IMG/VR virus record: IMGVR_UViG_3300036770_006893
Coordinates: 160,358 to 224,357 of that record
Origin: a virus
Direction: 5' to 3' (one strand)
Length of the DNA: 64,000 nucleotides
Part shown: positions 1-8,997 of the stretch, piece after piece
How the letters are laid out: the number at the start of each line of letters is the position of its first letter
Numbering within the stretch: the stretch's first letter is position 1
The notes under the pieces: model-generated
What the model saw: only the letters and a program-made list of their open reading frames with translations
Databases searched by the model: none
Told to the model about the DNA's origin: nothing
Position numbers and translations under genes: made by a program

Positions 1-1579
1 ATCCTTCTATAAAATTAATGTTAGTAACTGTATTTTGCCAATTTGCAAAAACTTGAATCTGTCTATCTATAGCATACGATATACCAAAATTTACTGATGG
101 GCCTGGTATTGTACCAATGGATGGAGCATATATCAGAGTAGGCGCACTTAGTCCATTATTTACAGTTAAACTACCATTTAATGTATTGTCTTCTGATGTT
201 TGTTGATAAAAATTTCGGCCTTGAATCGTTCCAGTATTTAGTAGAGTACCGTCTGGATTTAAATATACCGTTTTATCTAAAAGATTATCTCCACCACTAC
301 TGGTGCGCAAATAAATTCTAGCACTAGGATTTAAAGAAGTTGAGGATGCCTCATCAACAATCTCCATTCTTAAACCGCCAAGAATAGTCACGTTTTTGTT
401 ATAATCTAAACTTTCTCCTCGTACAGCAAATATACCATCACCACTATTAGCTATTTCTGGTAAAACTTGTGTGCCTCGTGCTCTTCTAAAAATTAATCTA
501 CTTGGTTCGATATCAGCGTTATAGAATTGATTAATTCTAAAATTGCCTATGGTTTCATCAGCTATTAGCCTAAGAGTATTATTATCTGTGCTATATGTTA
601 AATACGAGCTAGGTTCCCAATTGTTTGTGTTAGAATTATATACTAATAAATGATCGTTTTGTAAACCGGCTAAATCTACATCATGATTATCATCTAAATG
701 TCCATAACTAGTTGGTCTTACAAAAATGCGACCAGTATTTTGACTAACATATAATACTATAGCAGCGCTGATGCTATGTTTTGGTTCAACCTTTGTTAAT
801 TTACCAGGAACTGTTGGATGAACATATAATATGTCACCTTCAACCCAAGCTGGTTCATCGGCCGCATATAAATTTTGATCGCCATTAACTGCTCCGTTGC
901 CTCTGGTATCTAAATTTTCAACATGACCAAAATTAATAGCATAACCTTTTTGATTAATGTCAATATCTGTTAATACTAATCCCATAAAGCGTATTTCTCT
1001 TATAGTTCCATCAGCAGTGTACAAACTAGCTTCTATGAGAGAGTTATTATGAACATCACTGACATAAACTGCTTGACCAGCTCTAAGAATGGAACCAGTA
1101 TTATTGCGAATTCTAAAATAGTTATGTTCGCCAACATGAATTTTAGTCCCACCTTCTAGACCCAAATCCAATGTGCCTTGTGCTTCATCCCAACCTATTT
1201 CAGCAGTTTCTATTGTAGGGTCTGCTGTTATGTTAAAAGATATTTTATCAAATTCAGCATTGCCGCTGGTACTAATGGTTAAATTATCATTATCGTCATC
1301 ATAAACTATATTTATTCCGCTACCGGGTATTAAAAATCCGCTGGCGCCAACAACATCTTGAACATCTTCTGGCTGCAATATAACGTCTTGATTATTTTCT
1401 GATTGTAAATATGGTAAGCTATTCCAAGCAGTAACTCCATCGCCAATTTTTAATTTACCAGTATCTTTTTCATATCCTGGCTCTCCTAAGCGTAAAACTT
1501 CACCACCGGGTTGCGGCTCACTATTGGCCCATTCAGCAGCGGTACCTCTTCTAAATTTTATTACATCTTTACGCGTCAT
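1..1579 (-). CDS. Tail fibre / adhesin protein, 3' part outside window
   Basis: Translating the minus strand from the ATG at 1577-1579 gives an open frame of 526 residues that runs off the left edge, so the C-terminus is missing. The N-terminus (about residues 8-55) has the pattern FRRGTAAEW, GEVLRLGEPGYEKDTGKLKIGDG, typical of the short N-terminal domain of phage tail fibres and tropism proteins. The rest is rich in Gly, Asn, Thr and beta-type sequence. It is the last gene of the fibre module, 67 nt after the 1878-residue fibre gene. An AAAAGGG stretch upstream may be the ribosome site. A role in host attachment is inferred from domain and position. Confidence 0.75.
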   Translation of the reverse strand, partial: MTRKDVIKFRRGTAAEWANSEPQPGGEVLRLGEPGYEKDTGKLKIGDGVTAWNSLPYLQSENNQDVILQPEDVQDVVGASGFLIPGSGINIVYDDDNDNLTISTSGNAEFDKISFNITADPTIETAEIGWDEAQGTLDLGLEGGTKIHVGEHNYFRIRNNTGSILRAGQAVYVSDVHNNSLIEASLYTADGTIREIRFMGLVLTDIDINQKGYAINFGHVENLDTRGNGAVNGDQNLYAADEPAWVEGDILYVHPTVPGKLTKVEPKHSISAAIVLYVSQNTGRIFVRPTSYGHLDDNHDVDLAGLQNDHLLVYNSNTNNWEPSSYLTYSTDNNTLRLIADETIGNFRINQFYNADIEPSRLIFRRARGTQVLPEIANSGDGIFAVRGESLDYNKNVTILGGLRMEIVDEASSTSLNPSARIYLRTSSGGDNLLDKTVYLNPDGTLLNTGTIQGRNFYQQTSEDNTLNGSLTVNNGLSAPTLIYAPSIGTIPGPSVNFGISYAIDRQIQVFANWQNTVTNINFIEG

Positions 1580-1646
1580 AGTATTCTGTTGCCCTTTTAA
1601 ATAGATGGCTCATTTTAATATATTCGCTATTTAAGTAATACACCAA

Positions 1647-4600
1647 TTAAATATCCCAACCCGCCTGTCTAAGATTAACTAATGCTTGCGCACCAGGAAT
1701 AGTTCTTGCGATTATCGTACCACGACTACTAGTACGCACTCTAATTTTTGTATTAGCAGTATAATTGTACTCGAACGCAGAACTTGCTGGCCTGGGTGTT
1801 GTGAAATAAGTAGAGAATAATGATTTATTTTGATCCCATTTGATTAACAGATTGTCCAAGTCACTGCCCGGTAAATACAAATCGCTCAGTAAAGCAGGGA
1901 GAATCCAATCGTCTGTTCCCAGAATACTAAAGTCTGCCGCATCCTTAAGACTACTAGCATTCCATCTAGATAATTTTGTTGTGTATCCGGTAAGCCTAAA
2001 CATATCTCGCATACTTATAACATTAGAAACATTCCAATTATTGATATCTGTTGTGAAAGCACCAGCATTATAAAACATGCTATTCATATTTGTAACTTGA
2101 GAAGTATCCCAATTGCTTATATTTCCTCTAAAGCTTACAGCCGACTCAAACATAGAACTCATGTTTGTAACTTTACCGGTATTCCAAGAATCTAGTGTAT
2201 CGCCGGTAAATGCCCGAGCGTCTTGAAACATCCTCGACATATTTGTAACATTGCTGGTATCCCACAGGGATAACGGAATATTAAATCTTACACATCCTCG
2301 AAACATGTTATTCATATCATTTATGCTCGATGTGTCCCAGCTCATAACATTAGGGTCATTGAAAGTAGTACATAATGGTAGTTGTATGTGTTCGGCCTTT
2401 GGAATATAATCTGGAACAGAATTGAGGAGTGGTAAAGAGTCTAAAGTTATTCTCTTAAGCGAACTTATCCAAGAAGATATTCCCGTAACACCGCCTGCTA
2501 CACTCGATGTGGGAGTAGAGGTAAAGCTATCAGCAATGACTACATCCGTAGTATTAGTATGATTAATTGGAGTAATTTTAATAGATCCAGTTTTATTCCT
2601 TGCAGTAACCACACTAGGTCTTCTGTCGGTAAAGTTAATAACTAGCCTATGTTTGCCATCAAAGAATACTGTTCCAACTACCCCATCCTGCTGAGTTCCG
2701 CCCTCTACTAAGTACCAGCTGGGCTCCGACGCGTCTATAGTAATCGTTATAGCCATCGTACTAGAATTAATTAGGGTAGAATAATTATGGCCATAATCTA
2801 TAATTAAGGGGCTTATTACTGAGTCAGGTGGTATTGGAGAAACACTAACGCTTGGACTAACAGTAGGACTGATGGTTTGTGTTGGTGTTGCTGTTGCGCT
2901 AACGCTAACGCTAACGCTTGGAGTGGGCGTCATGCTGTGTGTTGGCGTTAGTGTTGGAGTCATGGTTTGCGTTGGTGTTGGAGATCTCGATGGCAATGGT
3001 GTTGGTGTTACTGTTGCGCTCACGCTATTGGTTGGCGTTACTGTTCTTGTTACAGTCGGCGATACTGTTATACTTGGACTAACTGTTTGGCTAACCGTAA
3101 CCGTGGGTGTGGTCGTGGGTGTAGTAGTTGGACTATTAGTTATTGTTGGCGTGGGCGTAGGAGTTCTTGTACTAACGGGAGTTGGAGAAGGAGTTGGGGT
3201 GCATTGTGCTGCACACTTTAATGCAATGTAGTCTGTGCTTGTGGCGCCGGTTGATTCTCTAGTTAATCTAATAAAAGCATTAACATTTACATTACCATTC
3301 AGGAGGGCTAAAGATGTTAATCTAGCATTATTTGCCACATAAACGTGGCCGCCAGCAGGATAAAATGAAACATTGCTAGAATCACTACCAAATCTAAAAT
3401 AGTACTTTTCTTTAGAAATATTATTAGTACTAGACAAGTCATCTATATAACTATCTGGTAAATAATTTTTAATATCTACCATAATTGGTATATATTGTTT
3501 ACATCCATTTCCAGAAACTTCTATTTGACGATTAGAAGGAGCAACAAACTCTACATCTGTTACAAATTCCTTGGAATAGCATTTGTTGCATTTTAATAAA
3601 GACTCAGACCAAGCAATACCACAATTTGGTTGAGATGCTTTTGCTATATTGAAACGTAATATATTATAGATTTTACTAAAATCTTTAGTTTTTTCAGAAA
3701 CTGGTGGTAGATTAAAATTAGTGTTTTTATCATTGACAAATGTAAAGGTGGATGATATTGTATGAGTATCGCCATTTGCAATGAACACATTATCTTTATC
3801 GGATATATGAGCTGGCCAATTACTGTCGGTGGAATCAAAGAAATACGAATATGATGTATTTTTAGATAGTCCAGTTACCACAACATCAACCACAGCATGA
3901 TCACCCTCAAATTGAGACAAATCAATATTATTAGTCATAGATAATATTTTAGGGCATTTATTGTACTGTTCTTTAGCGTCATGGCATGAGTCGCACTGTA
4001 CAGTAAAGATATGATCAACTTTTTCTGGACATAAAGTTTGGATATTTTTAGCATTTCCCGAAGAATCAGATAAAACAGGCTGTGGAGCATCATGGGATTG
4101 GGTGGGATATGTCCAATAGGCGGCTAGTTCTGAATCATAAAATGCCGCCTTGTACCATTCGTTGTGAGATGGAATAAAATATTTTGCATCAAAATTTCTG
4201 TATATTTGGTTATCAAATATTATATTGCGTAAATCATATGCTCCGACTAGTAGTTTATCATTGATAGTAGCAGGATCGTATACTCTAATATTAACGTCAA
4301 AAGACCCGAAGTTATCTTCAGTACATCTGACATCGTTTATGCCTAGGTATAGTCGTCCAGAAATTTCTGGGTTATACCTACCGCCAGTACCTATTTCAAA
4401 AATAGTTCCATTATCTCCTATTTTTCCAACCAAAGCAGCCACTGGTATACTTACTGCTTGAGGAACATCAAAGCCACAAGTTGCGGAAGCGAGTTCTCCT
4501 AAATTAACACCCTCTGGTCCTGTCCATTGGTTTATATCAGTAACATCTGTAAACTTAATTGTCCCAGACGCTTGTATCTCAACAATAGAGTCGGGATGTA

Positions 4601-7283
4601 AGTCTATATTGGAATCAACCCAATCTTGAGCTATAGAATTATTTGGTACATTTTCATATATATCCCATCCTTTATTATTGTGTAACCAATTGCAGTATTT
4701 TGCGGCTCTAATCCAGGAGATAAAATTAGCAGGTTTATTGCTCATTAACGGTTTAATTACATATCTTTCTCCAAAGTTTTTGCATGAATCTAAGGCTATG
4801 CCTCCTGTATGATGGTTCGCCATTCTGTAATCATACAAATCAAGATTATTTTCACCCAGAGGATCAACAGTATTTAAATAGTCGCAGTATTCTTGATTAG
4901 TTAATAAATTTTGTTGTATATAATAACTATAGTATACGCTACCAAGATTACAACTTTCTGGGCTTGGGTCGTTAATATTTCCTTCGTTTTCTATTATAAT
5001 AAAATTATTATAATTGTCTGGATTTTCATATGAAGCAATTCTTAGACCAAATCCTCCGTCGTCAAAAACAGAAAAAATATCATGGTTTTTAAATATGTGC
5101 TTACTAAGAGCAAGACTATCGCTATCTAGCCAGCTACCACCACGTAAAATTTTATGATTAGGTTTATTGTCTGGGCTAGTATCTGTCCATTCGTATAACT
5201 GACCGGCCATATCATAGATACCATATTTTGATGGCCTTCCATTAAGGCCGATTGTTGTTAATCCAGCATTACCACCCCATACGGCCCTTTCTGCGTAATT
5301 ACATGAATTATTATCTAATTCTTTGTTGCTATTAAGAGACAGCTTAATAACAGAATAAATATTTTTATCATTACTGATAAGCTTTGATAGATTAGCTTGT
5401 TGAATAAACACATCATCAAAACCAAATTCTATAACCCCAGCGATTTCTGATGTTTGGTCATGTCTATTTGTGATTATTCCAGATAAGGGATAGATTGAAC
5501 ACGGGGCAGAAGCGTCCACAGATTCAAAAGAGTAAGAATAATTATCTAAAAGCCCGGATAGTGATATATTGAACGGGATCATTAATCCTGTAGATATAAT
5601 TAAATTATCAGAATTAATACCAGAAATATTGATATTTGGACATATGTTGGTTTCACAAAGGATTTTTGGATCTGCCTCTAAGCATCTGGGTATATGTATA
5701 TCTTTATCTGGGTATTCACGAGTTATAAAATAATAGGATTCGCCAGGTTCTAGTTCAGATAAGGAGCTGTATGGATTAGGTACAAATGCATTACCAGATG
5801 GTAATACCCAAAAAATTGCAGTATTATCATCTATACTTTTTGTACTATATATAGTAGAAATATTGTCTATAAAATTGTGCCATAGTTGATATTGTTTTTC
5901 TCCAGGCTGAAAAACCTTATCTCCACATTTAGGCTCAAGTAAAGATAGTTTATCACTACCAAGATATGTTTTAATATTAAACATCGATTCTAGAATCATG
6001 TTATTAATATTATCTACTTGTGGCGCCGTAAATATTGATGGGGTGGGTGTGTTACTTGGGGTTGTGGTTATTGTTGGTGTTACTGTGGGAGTTACTGATC
6101 TTGTTGGCGTTGGAGTTTTTGTGGGTGTTTTTGTTGGACTTATTGTATTTGTGGGAGTACTTGTTGAGGTTGGGGTTGTAGTAACAGTAGTAGTGACTGT
6201 TGGGGTTGGGGTTAGTGTTGGTGTGATGCTGCTAGTTGGGGTGTGGGTTGGAGTAGTTGTAGGTGTGGTTGTTATGGTCGGAGTTGTTGTTGGAGTAAGA
6301 CTAACAGACAAAGATTGTGTAGGAGATAAGGTTGGAGTTACTGTATTTGTTGGAGTAGTAGTTGGAGTTAGGCTTGGTGTCAATGTAGGGGTGGGACTAG
6401 GAAAAATATTATTTACTGGTCCATCACCTAATATGTTCGATATAACGCATGATGGGTCTGTATCGTATTGCGTAGCATATAACCAATATCCACTATTTAA
6501 TCCGTCAGCTTTATAGTATGCTGATTTATACCATTCATTTTCTGAAGATATAGCATATTTAGCATTTGGGTTTCTAGTTATAGACAATATATTAGTGCCA
6601 TTAGTTAAATCATATGCGCCCGATTCTGTATCTCCGAAATCATTATGAAGCCAATTCGCCATCCTTGCGGCACAAAACCAGTCAACATAATTTACTGGCT
6701 TATTTGACATATTATTTTTAACTATATATTTTGATCCAACAGGATTGCTAGGAACATAAATAATACCTCCTCTAAAATTATTTGTCATATCTATAGAATA
6801 TGTATTATACAGATTTTGGCCGCTAGGATCTGTGTTGTTCAAAAATTCGACATATTCTTGATTAGTGACAGGATGTATCATGATGTGATAATCATAAGAT
6901 ACTGATCCTTTTGAGTTTGTGTCGGCTTCATTACCAGAGTCGTTTATCCCTACAAAAGAACCAAAAATAGAACCAATTGATAAATGTACTAATCTAAAAC
7001 CTATATTAAATGATTTCGTACTAGCGGAACTATTGATAGAAAAATTAGAAGATAAAACCGAAGTGGTTGTTGAGTTCCAGGCTCCTCCTCTAAGAATTTT
7101 ATTATAATTGCCTTGATTTTCTATGGTATTTTCATTCCATTCCCAAACATTTCCGGATTGATCTCTTGTCCCGTATGCACTAGTGCCACCATTTGTACCT
7201 ACTGAGGTAATATTACCGTTTTGTAGATTCCATCTAGCACAATTATTAAAATTGGCAGTATTACTACCTTTTGGAAAAGCCAT
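1647..7283 (-). CDS. Giant multidomain tail fibre: permuted SUMF1 domains, LecA-like lectin, Pro/Thr stalks, BspA-like repeats
   Basis: 1878 residues. In order: the C-terminal half of a SUMF1/FGE-like domain (about 28-100; GNVWEW, LRGGAW, GFRL), then its N-terminal half (127-280; VTNQEY, KPVNYVDW, ENEWYKSAYY); a Pro/Thr stalk (about 293-425); a structural region with Ig-like parts (425-650); a second C-half (about 655-750; GQLYEW, LRGGSW) and N-half (780-1070) with a LecA/PA-IL-like lectin inserted (about 890-1005; ALVGKIGDNG, SGRLYLGINDV); a second Pro/Thr stalk (about 1360-1485); then BspA-like/DUF285 repeats (about 1645-1785; WDTSNVTNM, MFQDA). FGE catalysis is unlikely; the SUMF1 fold is lectin-like and probably serves as a binding head. 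Likely a host-surface adhesin of the virion. The permuted order and the inserted lectin are unusual. Confidence 0.85.
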   Translation of the reverse strand: MAFPKGSNTANFNNCARWNLQNGNITSVGTNGGTSAYGTRDQSGNVWEWNENTIENQGNYNKILRGGAWNSTTTSVLSSNFSINSSASTKSFNIGFRLVHLSIGSIFGSFVGINDSGNEADTNSKGSVSYDYHIMIHPVTNQEYVEFLNNTDPSGQNLYNTYSIDMTNNFRGGIIYVPSNPVGSKYIVKNNMSNKPVNYVDWFCAARMANWLHNDFGDTESGAYDLTNGTNILSITRNPNAKYAISSENEWYKSAYYKADGLNSGYWLYATQYDTDPSCVISNILGDGPVNNIFPSPTPTLTPSLTPTTTPTNTVTPTLSPTQSLSVSLTPTTTPTITTTPTTTPTHTPTSSITPTLTPTPTVTTTVTTTPTSTSTPTNTISPTKTPTKTPTPTRSVTPTVTPTITTTPSNTPTPSIFTAPQVDNINNMILESMFNIKTYLGSDKLSLLEPKCGDKVFQPGEKQYQLWHNFIDNISTIYSTKSIDDNTAIFWVLPSGNAFVPNPYSSLSELEPGESYYFITREYPDKDIHIPRCLEADPKILCETNICPNINISGINSDNLIISTGLMIPFNISLSGLLDNYSYSFESVDASAPCSIYPLSGIITNRHDQTSEIAGVIEFGFDDVFIQQANLSKLISNDKNIYSVIKLSLNSNKELDNNSCNYAERAVWGGNAGLTTIGLNGRPSKYGIYDMAGQLYEWTDTSPDNKPNHKILRGGSWLDSDSLALSKHIFKNHDIFSVFDDGGFGLRIASYENPDNYNNFIIIENEGNINDPSPESCNLGSVYYSYYIQQNLLTNQEYCDYLNTVDPLGENNLDLYDYRMANHHTGGIALDSCKNFGERYVIKPLMSNKPANFISWIRAAKYCNWLHNNKGWDIYENVPNNSIAQDWVDSNIDLHPDSIVEIQASGTIKFTDVTDINQWTGPEGVNLGELASATCGFDVPQAVSIPVAALVGKIGDNGTIFEIGTGGRYNPEISGRLYLGINDVRCTEDNFGSFDVNIRVYDPATINDKLLVGAYDLRNIIFDNQIYRNFDAKYFIPSHNEWYKAAFYDSELAAYWTYPTQSHDAPQPVLSDSSGNAKNIQTLCPEKVDHIFTVQCDSCHDAKEQYNKCPKILSMTNNIDLSQFEGDHAVVDVVVTGLSKNTSYSYFFDSTDSNWPAHISDKDNVFIANGDTHTISSTFTFVNDKNTNFNLPPVSEKTKDFSKIYNILRFNIAKASQPNCGIAWSESLLKCNKCYSKEFVTDVEFVAPSNRQIEVSGNGCKQYIPIMVDIKNYLPDSYIDDLSSTNNISKEKYYFRFGSDSSNVSFYPAGGHVYVANNARLTSLALLNGNVNVNAFIRLTRESTGATSTDYIALKCAAQCTPTPSPTPVSTRTPTPTPTITNSPTTTPTTTPTVTVSQTVSPSITVSPTVTRTVTPTNSVSATVTPTPLPSRSPTPTQTMTPTLTPTHSMTPTPSVSVSVSATATPTQTISPTVSPSVSVSPIPPDSVISPLIIDYGHNYSTLINSSTMAITITIDASEPSWYLVEGGTQQDGVVGTVFFDGKHRLVINFTDRRPSVVTARNKTGSIKITPINHTNTTDVVIADSFTSTPTSSVAGGVTGISSWISSLKRITLDSLPLLNSVPDYIPKAEHIQLPLCTTFNDPNVMSWDTSSINDMNNMFRGCVRFNIPLSLWDTSNVTNMSRMFQDARAFTGDTLDSWNTGKVTNMSSMFESAVSFRGNISNWDTSQVTNMNSMFYNAGAFTTDINNWNVSNVISMRDMFRLTGYTTKLSRWNASSLKDAADFSILGTDDWILPALLSDLYLPGSDLDNLLIKWDQNKSLFSTYFTTPRPASSAFEYNYTANTKIRVRTSSRGTIIARTIPGAQALVNLRQAGWDI
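2830..3210 (-). repeat. Degenerate Pro/Thr-coding repeat (stalk 2)
   Basis: Short tandem codon pattern giving TPTPT/TPSVSVS on the minus strand, inside the giant fibre gene. The plus strand of the same stretch reads as Val/Gly-rich open frames, which are shadows. Probably an extended, glycosylatable linker; prone to slippage and length variation. Confidence 0.85.
6030..6410 (-). repeat. Degenerate Pro/Thr-coding repeat (stalk 1)
   Basis: Same type of TPT/TPS repeat, separating the first SUMF1-like head from the following structural region of the giant fibre. The plus-strand Val/Gly-rich frame is an artefact of codon composition. Confidence 0.85.
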
Positions 7284-7350
7284 ATTTGGTCCTATTAAAT
7301 TTTTATGTGATATATTGATTTACACCAATGTTTTAGGTCGTAATTAATTT

Positions 7351-7767
7351 TTATGAGCATATTGGTATCAATAAAGCCTTATCATCAGGAGCGCATTGCT
7401 CAAAAATAACTTCATCAGTAGAAGGGTCTATAATTTGTATTTTGGCTATGCCTCTATGTACAGAGCCAGGGCTTGGGATGCCAACGAGTTCTATTTTATA
7501 TTTAGCATCTTGCGAAGCTGTGCCAGCGGGTAATATTATTCTAGATTCTCTATATCCACCATCTGATGCATTATTTAAATCAATTTCTCCAACTTCGTTG
7601 GAATTAATATAAACATCAAATCTTGCTCTATTGCACCTATGACCACCGGAACATACCGATGGATCATAGCTTACTTTTAATACAAAAGAACTGATATCTT
7701 CGTATGCAACGCACGGTGGAGGAGGTTCTGGATCTGGGAAGTCGATACAAGAATAGTCATCGGTCAT
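7351..7767 (-). CDS. Small virion-associated protein, unknown
   Basis: 138 residues. A Pro-rich N-terminus (PDPEPPPP) is followed by a compact, beta-rich, probably Ig- or jelly-roll-like region with five cysteines and a C-terminal CAPDDKALLIPICS. I do not recognise the family. It lies between two fibre genes, 12 nt from the upstream one, so a structural or chaperone role in the fibre module is inferred. Nothing enzymatic is visible. Confidence 0.7.
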   Translation of the reverse strand: MTDDYSCIDFPDPEPPPPCVAYEDISSFVLKVSYDPSVCSGGHRCNRARFDVYINSNEVGEIDLNNASDGGYRESRIILPAGTASQDAKYKIELVGIPSPGSVHRGIAKIQIIDPSTDEVIFEQCAPDDKALLIPICS

Positions 7768-7779
7768 AATAGAATTCCT

Positions 7780-8979
7780 TTAAGAACATATAGGCTGCTT
7801 ATTAAATGTTGATACTATCCATCTTATCCATCTTTCAGAATTGCACAGTATGCGTCTTGTTGTCAATCCATTATTTTTAGCTATGGTGAAATATTCTGAT
7901 ACTCCATCTTTTACCGAAGACCAGCCGAGAGAAGGGCTATCATCGACAAATACATTAACCTGAGAAGAGGGATTGATGTCACCAAAAGCTTCTTTTATTT
8001 TTTCGTTTATCCAATTCCCAGTCAATGGCTCATTATTTATTATACAAGCGGGGACATTTCTAGACGATGGTATTATTCTAGAATCTGGTATTGGCATCTG
8101 GTATCCGTCTGGCACATTAATATATGGATATAATGGTAAAATAGTACATTGTTGTTTGATAAAAGATCTTACATGAAATATTAAAATTTTATTTACGTCT
8201 ATAGCTTTAAGGCTGTCCAATAATTTAAAATCATCCATGTCCTGATACCAGTATATATTAGGGGTACCATATGGGGATTGATTAACATATCCAAAAATAT
8301 TTGGTGCTGATGGATATAAAGACTCGTCAGCAAAAATAATACAATAATCATCAAAGCCTATGCCTGCTTCTGGAGGCTGTGGGGGAGGGGGCAGAACAGG
8401 AGGATCTAATGCCTTACACACAGTATTTGAGTACTGATTTGGCGATCCAGGACCACAACAATCTGTTCCGCCAACCCTAAAACATATTCTAGAATAATTT
8501 TTATCATTAAAGACATTACCCGGAATAATAACTTGTATATATGTTTTATCGCAAGTTGGTGTTGGTATGGGGGAACATCTCAAAACTAAAACATCATAGG
8601 TTATCAAAGCTCCAACTCTTGTTGTTTTACCACAAATATATGCTGTAGTATCTAAACTAGCACCCTCATACTCAGCAACTATAGATACCTGCTCGCCGAT
8701 GATCCAGTCGTCTATAGGAGAACCGGGATATAACAAGGAATTCGCACCGCGTATAACCTGAAATAAACAATCATCACCTATGCATTTTTTATATGGATCA
8801 TTAAGTTGATCGCTATTATAAGTAACCGCACATGCTACCCAAGAAGACCCAGAGGACAGACCCTGTATTCTGAAGGCGCTTTCAGTAAAAACACAATTAC
8901 ATTCTATTGGGACAAATTTACTAAAGCATGCATTGTCAGAGTAATCACAATATCTCAGCGATTCTTCAGTAGGTATCAT
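7780..8979 (-). CDS. Structural protein of the fibre module, unknown family
   Basis: 399 residues, Cys- and Pro-rich. A hinge at about residues 193-200 (PPVLPPPPQPPE) divides an N-terminal beta-rich half from a C-terminal half. The C-half ends WIRWIVSTFNKQPICS, and the preceding gene product ends similarly in PICS. No signal peptide or catalytic motif is seen. It is cotranscribed with the fibre genes on both sides (18 nt from the upstream gene). Probably a virion protein; the exact role is unknown. Confidence 0.7.
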   Translation of the reverse strand: MIPTEESLRYCDYSDNACFSKFVPIECNCVFTESAFRIQGLSSGSSWVACAVTYNSDQLNDPYKKCIGDDCLFQVIRGANSLLYPGSPIDDWIIGEQVSIVAEYEGASLDTTAYICGKTTRVGALITYDVLVLRCSPIPTPTCDKTYIQVIIPGNVFNDKNYSRICFRVGGTDCCGPGSPNQYSNTVCKALDPPVLPPPPQPPEAGIGFDDYCIIFADESLYPSAPNIFGYVNQSPYGTPNIYWYQDMDDFKLLDSLKAIDVNKILIFHVRSFIKQQCTILPLYPYINVPDGYQMPIPDSRIIPSSRNVPACIINNEPLTGNWINEKIKEAFGDINPSSQVNVFVDDSPSLGWSSVKDGVSEYFTIAKNNGLTTRRILCNSERWIRWIVSTFNKQPICS

Positions 8980-8997
8980 AATTATTACTCACAAAAT

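Noticed and set aside
2872-3231. Plus-strand Val/Gly-rich open frames (also at 5998-6516, 10916-11377, 31676-31933)
   Set aside because: They are antisense to the Pro/Thr repeats; composition alone keeps them open. No ribosome sites or domains.
1647-7283. Active formylglycine-generating enzyme
   Set aside because: Domains are permuted, sit in a fibre, and no sulfatase is nearby; a binding role is likelier.
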